From Chryseobacterium culicis (GTDB taxonomy: Bacteria; Bacteroidota; Bacteroidia; Flavobacteriales; Weeksellaceae), in NCBI RefSeq assembly GCF_900108365.1, contig NZ_FNWQ01000003.1, positions 372,001 through 436,000 on the forward strand: DNA of 64,000 nt, written 5' to 3'. Below are positions 26,657 to 35,688 of this stretch, piece after piece. The notes below the pieces were generated by a model. The model searched no databases. It was given only the letters and a program-made list of their open reading frames with translations, and was not told where the DNA came from. The translations under genes were made by a program, and so were the position numbers. Position 1 is the first letter of the stretch, and the number at the start of each line of letters is the position of its first letter.

Positions 26657-27763
26657 ATGAACAGATTATATCAATATTTAATTCCGGCAGTACTGATGTT
26701 CAGCCTCCAAAGTTGTGGACATGAGGAGAAGAAAGAAGTTAAAAAGACGGAGGAATCCTCTTCACCGGAAATTGAAACAGTAAATCCCAGACAGGAAGAT
26801 TTTTCCTCCTCTACCGCTATTCCGGGAGAATTGCAGCCCTATCAGAAAGTGGATGTTTACGCAAAGGTAAGCAGCTTTGTTAAAAAACTATATGTGGATG
26901 TTGGAAATGAAGTAAGAGCAGGCCAGTTACTGGCTACTTTGGAAGCACCTGAAATCAATTCTCAGCAAAGTGCAGCTTCATCAGCTTTAAAATCAAAAGA
27001 AGCCCTTTACATTGCCAGTAAAGCGAAATATGACCGTTTAAAAGAGACGAGCAAAACACCGGGAACAATTTCTGCTCTTGATCTTGAGCAGGCCCTGGCC
27101 GCACAGAAATCTGATCTCGCCCAATTGGAGGCAGCAAAAGCATCCTACCGGGAAGTTGCTGATGTTAAAAATTATCTGCAGATCAGGGCTCCTTTCAGCG
27201 GGAACATCGCTACCAGAAATGTAAGTGCAGGAGCCTATGTGGGACCATCAGGAAAAGGATCTGACCTTCCTATGTTCAGTCTTGTACAGCAGGACAGATT
27301 ACGTCTTGTTGTGAATGTTCCGGAATCGTACACCGGATTACTGAATAAAAACGGAGCTATTAAATTCTCCATCCAGTCTATTCCCGGAGAAACATTTACG
27401 GCAAAAGTATCACGATTTGCGGGAGCATTAGACAACAAATTACGTTCGCAATGGGTAGAAATGGATGTATATAACAAAGATAAAAGGCTTCTTCCGGGGA
27501 TGGTGGCCAACGTTATTCTTCCTTTAAGCGAAAACAGTAAATCATTGTCTGTTCCTTCTTCAGCTGTACTCAATTCTACTTTGGGTGTATTCGTTATTAA
27601 AGTGGAGAAAAATACAGCACATTGGGTCCCTGTGACATCGGGAATTGCTAATGGTGAGACCACAACCGTTATTGGACAGCTATCACCGAGCGATGTAATT
27701 GTTAAGAATGCATCAGAGGAAATCCGGGATGGACAGAATATTAGAATTAAAGCCCCGAAATAG
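26657..27763 (+). CDS. RND efflux periplasmic adaptor lipoprotein
   Basis: 368 residues. Lipobox LQSC places the lipidated cysteine at Cys20. The membrane-fusion layout is clear: a biotinyl-lipoyl half motif (VDVYAKVSSFVKKLYVDVGN), a long helical hairpin (about 95-165), the second half (IRAPFSGNIATRNVSAGAYV), then beta-barrel and proximal domains. It links the RND permease to the TolC channel. It is the last gene of the unit, and a possible terminator follows at 27882-27918. Confidence 0.92.
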   Translation: MNRLYQYLIPAVLMFSLQSCGHEEKKEVKKTEESSSPEIETVNPRQEDFSSSTAIPGELQPYQKVDVYAKVSSFVKKLYVDVGNEVRAGQLLATLEAPEINSQQSAASSALKSKEALYIASKAKYDRLKETSKTPGTISALDLEQALAAQKSDLAQLEAAKASYREVADVKNYLQIRAPFSGNIATRNVSAGAYVGPSGKGSDLPMFSLVQQDRLRLVVNVPESYTGLLNKNGAIKFSIQSIPGETFTAKVSRFAGALDNKLRSQWVEMDVYNKDKRLLPGMVANVILPLSENSKSLSVPSSAVLNSTLGVFVIKVEKNTAHWVPVTSGIANGETTTVIGQLSPSDVIVKNASEEIRDGQNIRIKAPK

Positions 27764-27881
27764 GCTTATAATAACGGATTCATTAACAAAAATTATAATA
27801 CCGTTTTTAGACTTAACAATTTGAAAAATGTACTGATTCAGGATAAATTGGAATAAGTTTGTTAAAGAATCTTAATAAAAA

Positions 27882-27918
27882 AAACCGCACACTTACCAAA
27901 AATGGGCTGTTGCGGTTT
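27882..27918 (+). terminator. possible terminator of the efflux unit
   Basis: An 8-bp stem (AAACCGCA with TGCGGTTT) around a 21-base loop, followed by ATTTTTC. The loop is long, so confidence is moderate. Confidence 0.5.
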
Positions 27919-27971
27919 ATTTTTCTTTAACATATGTAAATAATATGTTAAAATGTGTTAAAATAAGATCC

Positions 27972-27983
27972 TGATAATTATCA
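27972..27983. promoter_or_regulatory. perfect 12-bp palindrome TGATAATTATCA
   Basis: It lies 28 bases before the -7 box of the NlpC/P60 gene. A near copy (CGATAATTATCA) is upstream of hemA. Looks like a repressor site or part of a Fur-type box. Confidence 0.4.
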
Positions 27984-28010
27984 TAACAGGGGTCTTTTGC
28001 TCGGAATCTC

Positions 28011-28018
28011 TACTTTTG
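28011..28018 (+). promoter_or_regulatory. -7 promoter box of the NlpC/P60 gene
   Basis: TACTTTTG (TAnnTTTG), 51 bases before the ATG. Confidence 0.5.
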
Positions 28019-28069
28019 TAATGCTTTTGAAAATAAATATTCCTTTTTAACACGGATAATCAAATATAT

Positions 28070-28780
28070 ATGAAGAAAAGAGTTTTGTTTTATTTAGTTG
28101 CTTTAGTTACTACTGTTTCATTGCAATCGTGTGCTACTAATTATGTGGTTTCAAAACCAGCAACTTACACAAAAGAATACAAAACAGATGCCAAACTAGC
28201 TTCTATAGATAACAAAAAAATGGAGCAGGATAAGCAGAAACTTATCGACTCTTTCCTGGCTGAAAAGGCTGCGTCTATTGCCAATGCTAAAAAAGCAGTT
28301 AAGAATTCTGAAATTGCGAAAGTAATCAAACATAATAAAACCATTGACGGTATCCTTGAAGAAGCTGAAACATACCTTGGAACTCCTTACAGATACGGAG
28401 GAACAACCAGAAACGGTATAGATTGTTCAGCTTTTGTTCTATCTGTATTCGGAGCAGCAGCAGGTCTTAGCTTACCTAGAGTAGCAGCATCTCAGGCTCA
28501 GGAAGGGGAAAGAATTGAAAAAGGAGATCTACAGAAAGGAGATTTGATTTTCTTTTCTCATGGAAGAAGAATTTCTCACGTAGGTATTGTAGAAAGTGTT
28601 ACTGAAGAGGGTGAGATCAAATTTATCCACGCAGCAACATCAAAAGGAGTAATGATTTCTTCACTGAATGATTCTTACTGGGGACCTAAATTCAGATTCG
28701 CCAAAAGAGTGATCAACGAAGAAGGAGAAGCTTACAATAACTTAGCAGCCGCTACTCTTCCTACACCCGCAAATTTTTAA
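28070..28780 (+). CDS. NlpC/P60 (C40) peptidoglycan hydrolase lipoprotein
   Basis: 236 residues. Lipobox LQSC (Cys21) indicates a lipoprotein. Residues 40-100 are a helical linker, and residues 100-220 are the NlpC/P60 domain: GTPYRYGGTTRNGIDCSAFV with catalytic Cys119, RISHVGIV with His170, and FIHAAT with His187 as third polar residue. These enzymes cut between D-glutamate and the diamino acid of the peptide stem. It is a single gene with its own promoter box and a clear terminator, close to the rod-shape operon but not joined to it. Confidence 0.92.
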   Translation: MKKRVLFYLVALVTTVSLQSCATNYVVSKPATYTKEYKTDAKLASIDNKKMEQDKQKLIDSFLAEKAASIANAKKAVKNSEIAKVIKHNKTIDGILEEAETYLGTPYRYGGTTRNGIDCSAFVLSVFGAAAGLSLPRVAASQAQEGERIEKGDLQKGDLIFFSHGRRISHVGIVESVTEEGEIKFIHAATSKGVMISSLNDSYWGPKFRFAKRVINEEGEAYNNLAAATLPTPANF

Positions 28781-28807
28781 TTTTATAAATAATTGATTTA
28801 AATAATG

Positions 28808-28830
28808 AAGCCATCAGAATCTGATGGCTT
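28808..28830 (+). terminator. terminator of the NlpC/P60 gene
   Basis: A 10-bp perfect stem (AAGCCATCAG with CTGATGGCTT), loop AAT, then TTTTATA. Confidence 0.85.
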
Positions 28831-28918
28831 TTTTATATCTGGTATTTACGATAAGATTAGCTCTGCTTCTATTGCCCTAGAGTATATTGTATATCCCTTA
28901 CCGAATAGCCATCAGCCT

Positions 28919-29500
28919 TTAGCTGTTCTTATCAATTTCAATATCCAGTTTATATAAAAGACCATAGATTTCGGAAAGTGAGAATCTGGCTTTTTTAAGC
29001 TTATTTAAAGCCGGATCTATTGAATAGTTAACTGAGGTTCGGAAATCTGTTTTTTCGAGATTAGTGGCATCAAAAACAGCACCTGACAGATCACAGTTAC
29101 TGAAAACTGCGCCTGATAAATCGCATTCGGTAAAATCGGCCTCTATTAATGTAGAATCTTTGAAAACTATTTTCTTAATGGAGGTCTGATAAAAGACTGA
29201 ATTATTTAAGACACTCCCTTCAAATTTGAATGATAATCCAAACGGATTACAATCGCTAAACTGAAGACCAAGCATTTTGCATTCTTTAAAAATCACATCA
29301 TGAAAAGAAGTTTTCACGAGCTTTGTCATGCTGAGATTGCATTCGATAAATTCACAATCTGTAAAGCTGGAACCGGATAGGTTTCCATATTCAAAATTAC
29401 AATTTCTGAAGATACAGTTTTCGTACTCACTTTTTTCTGAAAAATGCTGCGTAAAATCTTTGTTATCAAAACTTTCGTCTGAGAAATGGGATTGTGTCAT
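28919..29500 (-). CDS. pentapeptide repeat protein, Qnr-like
   Basis: 193 residues, mostly A(D/N)LXX-type repeats, for example FRNCNFEYGNLSGSSF and DFTECDLSGAVFSNCDLSG. A break near residue 85 (PFGLSFKFEGS) splits two coils, as in Qnr and MfpA. The end (DFRTSVNYSIDPALNKLKKA, then a short helix GLLYKLDIEID) resembles the capping and dimerisation tail of Qnr-like proteins that mimic DNA and protect gyrase from quinolones. Whether it gives resistance here is unknown; many chromosomal relatives do not. It is a single gene. Confidence 0.8.
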   Translation of the reverse strand: MTQSHFSDESFDNKDFTQHFSEKSEYENCIFRNCNFEYGNLSGSSFTDCEFIECNLSMTKLVKTSFHDVIFKECKMLGLQFSDCNPFGLSFKFEGSVLNNSVFYQTSIKKIVFKDSTLIEADFTECDLSGAVFSNCDLSGAVFDATNLEKTDFRTSVNYSIDPALNKLKKARFSLSEIYGLLYKLDIEIDKNS

Positions 29501-29623
29501 AAAAATCGTATTGATGAAATTGTATTTGCTATCGCTGCCTTTGCAGATGATGCAGATTTATTTTGAAAACGAAATGTAAGCGCAATAACCGTAAACTTCT
29601 ATCATACAGCTTCCGGCTTTCTT

Positions 29624-30853
29624 TTACACCAAGCTATTCTTATCCGAATAATTAAGCTTAAAGAAGATAAAAGTCATCATCGAGAAAGCCAATAAAGAAC
29701 TTCCTCCATAACTGAAATAAGGAAGAGGAATCCCAACAGTAGGGAAAAGCCCCATAACCATCCCTAAATTGATGGAAAAGTGCATTAGCAGAATCGATGC
29801 AAAGCAATAGCCGAATACGCGGTTAAAAGTGGATTTCTGCTGTTCTGCCAGATAGTATATCCTTCCGATGTAAATCATATAACACAAGATAAGAACGGCA
29901 CTTCCTACAAAACCCCATTCTTCTCCTACCGTACAAAAGATATAATCTGTTTCCTGCTCCGGTACAAATTTCCCTTGGGTAACAGATCCTTCACGGTAAC
30001 CTTTTCCCCAGATGCCTCCAGATCCGATCGCTGTTTTGGAATATAATAAATTGTACCCTGAAGTATCTCTGAAAGCTTTTTCACCTTTATAAAGAACTTC
30101 AATTCTTTCTCTCTGGTGCTTAGGCAGTTTTTCTAAAATATAGGGAGACCCGAAAGCCAGCCCGCACAGCAAAAGAACAGATCCTGCAATTCCTGAAATC
30201 GTAATTACATCCCAGGACATCCTGTGATAATTCATCGCAATCAGAACACCGGCAACTAGCAAAACAGCTACTGCAACATAAATGGGTGGAATGGCCAATG
30301 AAATCAGAAAAACACCGGCAAAAATAAATCCTATCCCGAATAAAAGCCCGCTCAGTCCTTCTCTGTACAATGCAATGAAGAATGCAATAAATACAAGCAT
30401 GGACCCCACATCCGGAATGGCAAGAACCACAGCTGCCGGAATACCAATAATGGCTAAGGTAGTCCATAAGGACTTTTTATTTTTAAGATTAAAATCAGGT
30501 CCGGAAACATAGTTAGCCAGCATAAGTGCGGTCCCTATTTTTGCAAATTCTACAGGCTGCATGGTAAAACTTCCAAACTTATACCAGTTCTTTTGCCCAA
30601 GGATTTCTTTACCAAACGGGAAAAGTCCGATCAGCAGCAGAACACCGCCGATATAAATAATCCCGGCCATATTCTCAAAGAACTTACTTCTGCTGACAAA
30701 AATGACAAGCCCGACAAAAAGCGAAATACAGAAAAATATTAGCTGTTTCTCCCCCAGTTTCTGGTCAACACTGTAAATATTTGCAATGGCAAAAATGCAA
30801 AGCAGGAAGTACAGCCCAAGGCCCAGTTTATCTATTCCTTCTGTCCATTTCAT
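29624..30853 (-). CDS. rodA: RodA peptidoglycan glycosyltransferase (SEDS)
   Basis: 409 residues with about ten membrane segments. SEDS hallmarks: QPVEFAKIGTALMLA (with the conserved acidic residue), AIPDVGSMLVF, the GYREGSVTQGKFVPEQETDYIF loop and the C-terminal PTVGIPLPYFSYGGSSLL. RodA polymerises glycan strands for side-wall growth with PBP2. It starts 4 bases inside the end of mrdA and is the last gene of the mreB-C-D-mrdA-rodA operon. Confidence 0.95.
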   Translation of the reverse strand: MKWTEGIDKLGLGLYFLLCIFAIANIYSVDQKLGEKQLIFFCISLFVGLVIFVSRSKFFENMAGIIYIGGVLLLIGLFPFGKEILGQKNWYKFGSFTMQPVEFAKIGTALMLANYVSGPDFNLKNKKSLWTTLAIIGIPAAVVLAIPDVGSMLVFIAFFIALYREGLSGLLFGIGFIFAGVFLISLAIPPIYVAVAVLLVAGVLIAMNYHRMSWDVITISGIAGSVLLLCGLAFGSPYILEKLPKHQRERIEVLYKGEKAFRDTSGYNLLYSKTAIGSGGIWGKGYREGSVTQGKFVPEQETDYIFCTVGEEWGFVGSAVLILCYMIYIGRIYYLAEQQKSTFNRVFGYCFASILLMHFSINLGMVMGLFPTVGIPLPYFSYGGSSLLAFSMMTFIFFKLNYSDKNSLV

Positions 30854-32895
30854 TGCTTCACAGTTTTTTTAGCAGTATTATTTTTTTTAGTTTCCTCTTC
30901 TATTTTCTTTTGCAGTTTCGCTTTTTGCTGCTTCACCTGCTCCAGACTGTCCTTAATTCTTTTTTGTTTAATTGAATCAGGTTTAGGATCCACATAGAGT
31001 CCTTTCCGCTTTAAATCTGCAATCCATTGCCTTTTGTACTCAGGCATGAAACTCGAAGTGATCATCTTTTTGTACAGATTTTCTCTTTTAAGATCACCTG
31101 TAATATATTTTTCAGCAATCACTGTACAGGCCGGCCCGGCCCATGTGGCTCCGAATCCGGCATGCTCCATTACGGCAACTACAACAATTTTTGGCTTTTC
31201 AGCGGGAGCAATCAGTACAAAGATGGAATTATCCTTTCCCTGCGGTACCTGTGCAGTACCTGTTTTGGCTAATTGCGTAAAATCATTGGATTTCAGTCCT
31301 CTTGCAGTTCCTCTCAAAACTACGGCCTCCATCCCTTTTAAAACAGGTTCAAAGTGTTTCGGATCAACCAGAGTCTTATGCTTAACCTTAAATCTGGGAT
31401 CAGGATTAGGTTTTCCATCAATTGCTTTTACGATATGAGGGGTATAGTACCAGCCTCTATTAGCAATAGCACCAACATAATTGGCCAGCTGAATAGGCGT
31501 TACCAAAACGTCACCCTGTCCCATTCCGTTATAAATAGCACCGGTTGACATTTCGTCCCAGTTTTTAAAATCAGTTCTTTGGGAACCACTGGCTTTCATG
31601 ATGGCTTTAAATCTTTTCTCGTAAAAATCTCCTGAAGGGATTCTTCCTCTTGCACCCACAGCAAAGTCGTTATTCAAAAATTCTCCCACACCAAAACTGC
31701 TCATGATCTTTTTCCATTCATCAACACCCTTTGAAGGGTTGCCCGGATATTTTTTGATAATGGCAATAAATGCATATGTGAAAAAACAGTTACTGGAAAC
31801 CTGAATGGAAGGAATAAGCGGATCTGCTCCACCATGACCTTTAATTCTTTTTCCTTTATAGAAAAAGCCGCCTCCACAAGGGAAAATAGTTTTTTCATCC
31901 ATCACTCCCATCTGCATTGCTGCTAAGGCGGTCAATAACTTGAAAGTTGACCCGGGAGGATATCCTGCCTGCAATGCGCGGTCAAAAGTAGGTTTATTTT
32001 CATAAAGTGTGTCTTTTGACAGTGCATATAGATTTTTTGATTTATTAGGTCCTGTAAACAGGTTAGGATCAATATCCGGACCGGTAGCAGCTACTAAAAC
32101 TTCTCCATTATTAGGATCCAGGGCAACAATTGCTCCGTGTTTATTAATCAGCATTTCTTCGGCCGTTCTCTGAAGGTCATAATCAATGGTTAGGGTAATA
32201 TCCTTTCCGGTAATCACATCTTTATCCAGAGATCCGTTTTTATAGGACCCAATATTCCGGAGTCTGATGTCTTTTTGGATATATTTCACACCTTTTACTC
32301 CGCGAAGTTCTTTTTCGTAAGATTTTTCAACGCCTGTTTTCCCGATAAAGTCTCCCGGCAAATAGTAGGCGGAATCTTTTTTAATTTCACGTTCATTGAC
32401 TTCACTGGTATATCCCAGAAGGTTACCAGATGTGGAAACCTCATACTGACGCTGAGGTCTTTGCACAATATTGAAAGCCGGATATTTAAAAATAATTTCC
32501 TGTACTCTCGCAATGTCTTCTCTGCTCAAATCTTTAAAGAAGGTCATAGGAGTAAGTTTGGAATAATACTTCTCCTTTTTGATAACTTCAATTCTTTTGA
32601 TAAAATCTGCTTTTGAGATTTTCATCAGATTACAAAACCCTAGCGTATCAAAATCCGGTCTCATTAATGCCTGGGTAAAAGAGATTTCATACGCGGGCTG
32701 GTTCCCTACCATGATTTTCCCGTTTCTGTCAAAAATAACGCCACGCTGCGGAATAATATATTCTGTCTTGATGGAGGTATTGGCAGCATTTAGTGCATAA
32801 CGGTCTGTGAATAACTGCAAATACGCAAGCCTCGCCACAAAAATGAGGGCGATGGTAACGAGGATGGAAAAAATTTTTAAATAACGTGTGTTCAA
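30850..32895 (-). CDS. mrdA: penicillin-binding protein 2 (elongation transpeptidase)
   Basis: 681 residues. One N-terminal membrane anchor (about 8-28), a dimerisation/pedestal domain (about 50-220) and the transpeptidase domain with GSTFKLL (SxxK), SSNCF (SxN) and KTGTAQ (KTG). It cross-links peptidoglycan of the side wall together with RodA. The C-terminal 70 residues are a Lys/Glu-rich tail (KQKRIKDSLEQVKQQKAK and on), longer than in many homologues and probably a flexible helix. It overlaps both neighbours by 4 bases. Confidence 0.95.
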   Translation of the reverse strand: MNTRYLKIFSILVTIALIFVARLAYLQLFTDRYALNAANTSIKTEYIIPQRGVIFDRNGKIMVGNQPAYEISFTQALMRPDFDTLGFCNLMKISKADFIKRIEVIKKEKYYSKLTPMTFFKDLSREDIARVQEIIFKYPAFNIVQRPQRQYEVSTSGNLLGYTSEVNEREIKKDSAYYLPGDFIGKTGVEKSYEKELRGVKGVKYIQKDIRLRNIGSYKNGSLDKDVITGKDITLTIDYDLQRTAEEMLINKHGAIVALDPNNGEVLVAATGPDIDPNLFTGPNKSKNLYALSKDTLYENKPTFDRALQAGYPPGSTFKLLTALAAMQMGVMDEKTIFPCGGGFFYKGKRIKGHGGADPLIPSIQVSSNCFFTYAFIAIIKKYPGNPSKGVDEWKKIMSSFGVGEFLNNDFAVGARGRIPSGDFYEKRFKAIMKASGSQRTDFKNWDEMSTGAIYNGMGQGDVLVTPIQLANYVGAIANRGWYYTPHIVKAIDGKPNPDPRFKVKHKTLVDPKHFEPVLKGMEAVVLRGTARGLKSNDFTQLAKTGTAQVPQGKDNSIFVLIAPAEKPKIVVVAVMEHAGFGATWAGPACTVIAEKYITGDLKRENLYKKMITSSFMPEYKRQWIADLKRKGLYVDPKPDSIKQKRIKDSLEQVKQQKAKLQKKIEEETKKNNTAKKTVKQ

Positions 32896-33398
32896 ACTTT
32901 TTGTTTGATTTTAAATATTAATGCGTAGATGACTATAAAGATAAACGAAATTACACTCGTCACCAACACATTAAATAATATTTCAAAAAATCTGCTAAAC
33001 TTAAAGAACTCAATATACTGTACTAAAAGCTGATGCAGGAAGATACTTGAAAATAAGAACAGCAAAAACTGCGCCCATTGAAGGGACTGAAAAGAGAAAA
33101 AGTCTGTAGACGTATCTGTGGAAGTCCTGAAAATCAACGTTCTGAAATAAGCGATCAACGTTGTTGCAAATGCATTGATCCCCCAAGAATAGAGGAAACC
33201 ATCAATAGAAAGGCCTATTAAAAAGCTCAATGCCAGGAACTGAAATTTATTTCTGAAAAACGGATAAAACATGACGAAGACAGGATATAATACCGGAGTA
33301 TATTTCCCGAAAAGCGTAATCCTGTTCAGTACAAATATCTGTAATGCAACAAGAAAGATCATGATCAATATATCGGTAAATAAAGTTCTGCTAATCAT
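32892..33398 (-). CDS. mreD: rod shape-determining protein MreD
   Basis: 168 residues, with about five hydrophobic membrane segments and little loop sequence, as in MreD. Sequence signatures are weak in this family, but the size and the position between mreC and mrdA settle the call. It overlaps mreC by 8 bases and mrdA by 4, so the genes are translationally coupled. Confidence 0.88.
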   Translation of the reverse strand: MISRTLFTDILIMIFLVALQIFVLNRITLFGKYTPVLYPVFVMFYPFFRNKFQFLALSFLIGLSIDGFLYSWGINAFATTLIAYFRTLIFRTSTDTSTDFFSFQSLQWAQFLLFLFSSIFLHQLLVQYIEFFKFSRFFEILFNVLVTSVISFIFIVIYALIFKIKQKV

Positions 33399-34245
33399 TT
33401 TCTTTTTTTATTACAGCCTGCATAGTGTCCTGAATCTTCTGCACTTCCGCTTTCTTAAGATTCTTCACTACATACACTTTATTCAACGCTCCCATTTTTT
33501 CACTCAGCTCTACGGAGATATCCCAGAAGCCGGTTTTATTATCTACAGAATATCCTGCAATGGTACCAATGGTGACTCCTTTAGGGAAGATGGCCGATTT
33601 ACCGTCTGTAACCACCGTATCTCCTACCTTCAGGGCTACGTATTTTGGAATGTCTGCAAGGTGCATTACCCTGGAGTTATCTCCATTCCATGTTAGAGTA
33701 CCAAAATATCCTGAGTTTTTGAGTGCTGCATTAATTCTGATCTTGTTTACACTTAGGACCGACTGAACCAATGCATAACTGTCTGTGGAATTAATTACAA
33801 TTCCCGCAATACCTCTGGGTGCCATTACTCCCATTTGGGGAAAGACTCCGTCTCTGCGGCCACGGTTGATTGTAAAATAGTTATTTCTTCTGTTGATACT
33901 GTTGAAAACAATTTCACCATCAACAAAAGTGTAGATCTGCCCCCCACCAATAGTATCATGAACTCTTTTAAAGACAGGGGTTTTGGCGCCGTCTTTTCCA
34001 TAAAGCTCAGTCATAAGGGCTTTATTCTGAACCACAAGATCTTCATTGATCTGTTTGAGCTTCAGATAAGAAACTCCTTCATCAATATATCCGGAAACCC
34101 AGGAATTGAAAGCGGCGGTCTGCCCGGCAATCCAGGATCTCTGCATGGCATTTCTGGAGAATATCAAAACCAGAGCAATAATTTGCAGGAATATAAAGAA
34201 GACGAAAAGAGTATTCTTCGAAAATAATCTCAGCAAAAATCCCAT
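33391..34245 (-). CDS. mreC: rod shape-determining protein MreC
   Basis: 284 residues. One N-terminal membrane helix (about 12-30), a coiled coil (about 60-80, LKLKQINEDLVVQNKALMTE), then two beta domains with GRRDGVFPQMGVMAPRGIAG, a conserved MreC stretch, and VGDTVVTDG. MreC is the periplasmic scaffold that activates PBP2. It starts 28 bases after mreB and overlaps mreD. Confidence 0.93.
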   Translation of the reverse strand: MGFLLRLFSKNTLFVFFIFLQIIALVLIFSRNAMQRSWIAGQTAAFNSWVSGYIDEGVSYLKLKQINEDLVVQNKALMTELYGKDGAKTPVFKRVHDTIGGGQIYTFVDGEIVFNSINRRNNYFTINRGRRDGVFPQMGVMAPRGIAGIVINSTDSYALVQSVLSVNKIRINAALKNSGYFGTLTWNGDNSRVMHLADIPKYVALKVGDTVVTDGKSAIFPKGVTIGTIAGYSVDNKTGFWDISVELSEKMGALNKVYVVKNLKKAEVQKIQDTMQAVIKKEND

Positions 34246-34273
34246 TCAGATATATAGTCGTAAAAAGTTAAAA

Positions 34274-35299
34274 TTATTTAATTAAGAAATTGAACTTATC
34301 CATATTCTTAAGAGCAATACCTGTTCCGCGAACGACAGCTCTCAAAGGATCTTCAGCCACAAATACAGGGAGACCTGTCTTTTTGTGAATTCTGTCTGCA
34401 AGACCTCTTAATAACGCTCCTCCTCCGGCAAGATAAATACCTGTTTTATAAATATCTGCAGCCAATTCCGGCGGTGTAAGAGAAAGCGTTTCCATTACTG
34501 CATCTTCGATTCTGATGATTGATTTGTCTAATGCACGCGCAATCTCTTTGTATCCAACCATAATTTCTTTAGGCTTCCCTGTAATAAGGTCTCTACCCTG
34601 TACCGGAATGTCTTCGATATCTACATCAAGATCCTCTACTGCCGAACCCACTTCAATTTTGATTCTTTCAGCAGTTCTTTCCCCGATATAAAGGTTATGG
34701 TGAGTTCTTAAGTAATAAGCAATGTCATTGGTAAATACGTCTCCGGCAATCTTCACAGATTTATCACATACGATACCTCCTAAAGCTACCACAGCAATTT
34801 CCGTAGTACCACCACCTATGTCGATGATCATATTACCTTCAGGTTTCTGTACATCTATCCCTACTCCAATGGCAGCTGCCATTGGCTCATAGATCAATCT
34901 TACTTCTTTTGCATTCACTTTCTGAGCAGAATCTCTTACCGCTCTCTTCTCAACTTCAGTAATGCCAGAAGGAATACAGATTACAATTCGTAATGCCGGT
35001 TGAATGAATTTACCTTTGATACCAGGAATTTTTTTGATAAATTCCTTAATCATGTGTTCAGAAGCATGAAAATCAGCAATAACCCCATCTTTCAAAGGAC
35101 GGATAGTTTTGATATCTTCGTGAGTTTTACCTTGCATATGCTTAGCCTGTTCCCCTACAGCAATGGGTTTACCCGTAGAACGTTCAATTGCAACAATTGA
35201 CGGTTGATCTATAACAATTTTATTATTATGGATAATAAGGGTATTAGCCGTTCCCAGGTCTATCGCAATTTCTTGCGTAAACATATCAAATAAACTCAT
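34274..35299 (-). CDS. mreB: rod shape-determining actin-like protein MreB
   Basis: 341 residues. Actin-fold motifs: IDLGTANTLIIHNNKIV (phosphate 1), IDIGGGTTEIAVV (phosphate 2), and YLAGGGALLRGLADRI (adenosine). MreB forms membrane-bound filaments that guide side-wall synthesis. It is the first gene of the elongation operon; a -7 box (TATCTTTG) lies 24 bases before the start. Confidence 0.97.
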   Translation of the reverse strand: MSLFDMFTQEIAIDLGTANTLIIHNNKIVIDQPSIVAIERSTGKPIAVGEQAKHMQGKTHEDIKTIRPLKDGVIADFHASEHMIKEFIKKIPGIKGKFIQPALRIVICIPSGITEVEKRAVRDSAQKVNAKEVRLIYEPMAAAIGVGIDVQKPEGNMIIDIGGGTTEIAVVALGGIVCDKSVKIAGDVFTNDIAYYLRTHHNLYIGERTAERIKIEVGSAVEDLDVDIEDIPVQGRDLITGKPKEIMVGYKEIARALDKSIIRIEDAVMETLSLTPPELAADIYKTGIYLAGGGALLRGLADRIHKKTGLPVFVAEDPLRAVVRGTGIALKNMDKFNFLIK

Positions 35300-35323
35300 A
35301 TTTTTCTTCTGATTTTAAGATTA

Positions 35324-35331
35324 CAAAGATA
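35324..35331 (-). promoter_or_regulatory. -7 promoter box of the mreB operon
   Basis: TATCTTTG on the minus strand (TAnnTTTG), 24 bases before the mreB start. Confidence 0.6.
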
Positions 35332-35671
35332 TAAATTTAAGACTACTAAAGAAATTTCCCACCAACTTAATTTGGTTAAAATTTTATTAAAATTTATAAT
35401 TCTTTATTAACTTTCAGTTTAGCTATTTACAGAGGGTGATTTCAACTAAATTTAATGAGGTGTTAAAAACTTGAAAAAGGCCAAAAGAGGGTATAAAATG
35501 ATCAAAATTAAACGTCAAAAGCACAAGTACATTTACCTACATAAGCAATTTTTCAATTTTTGCTGTTTCACAGTTTTGCATTTTTCTGCTATAAACAAGT
35601 TCTTTCCTCTCTATAGTTTTTTACGATAATTATCATACACACTATCTGAGAGTAATTAATTAAAAAAAGCG
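35332..35671. other. divergent control region between mreB and hemA
   Basis: About 340 AT-rich bases between two divergent promoters. It holds a palindrome GATAATTATC at 35625-35634 (in CGATAATTATCA). I see no gene in it. Confidence 0.6.
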
Positions 35672-35679
35672 TAAATTTG
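35672..35679 (+). promoter_or_regulatory. -7 promoter box of hemA
   Basis: TAAATTTG (TAnnTTTG), only 9 bases before the ATG at 35689. It overlaps an in-frame TTG, which therefore cannot be the start, and leaves an almost leaderless mRNA. Confidence 0.6.
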
Positions 35680-35688
35680 CGACTGCTT

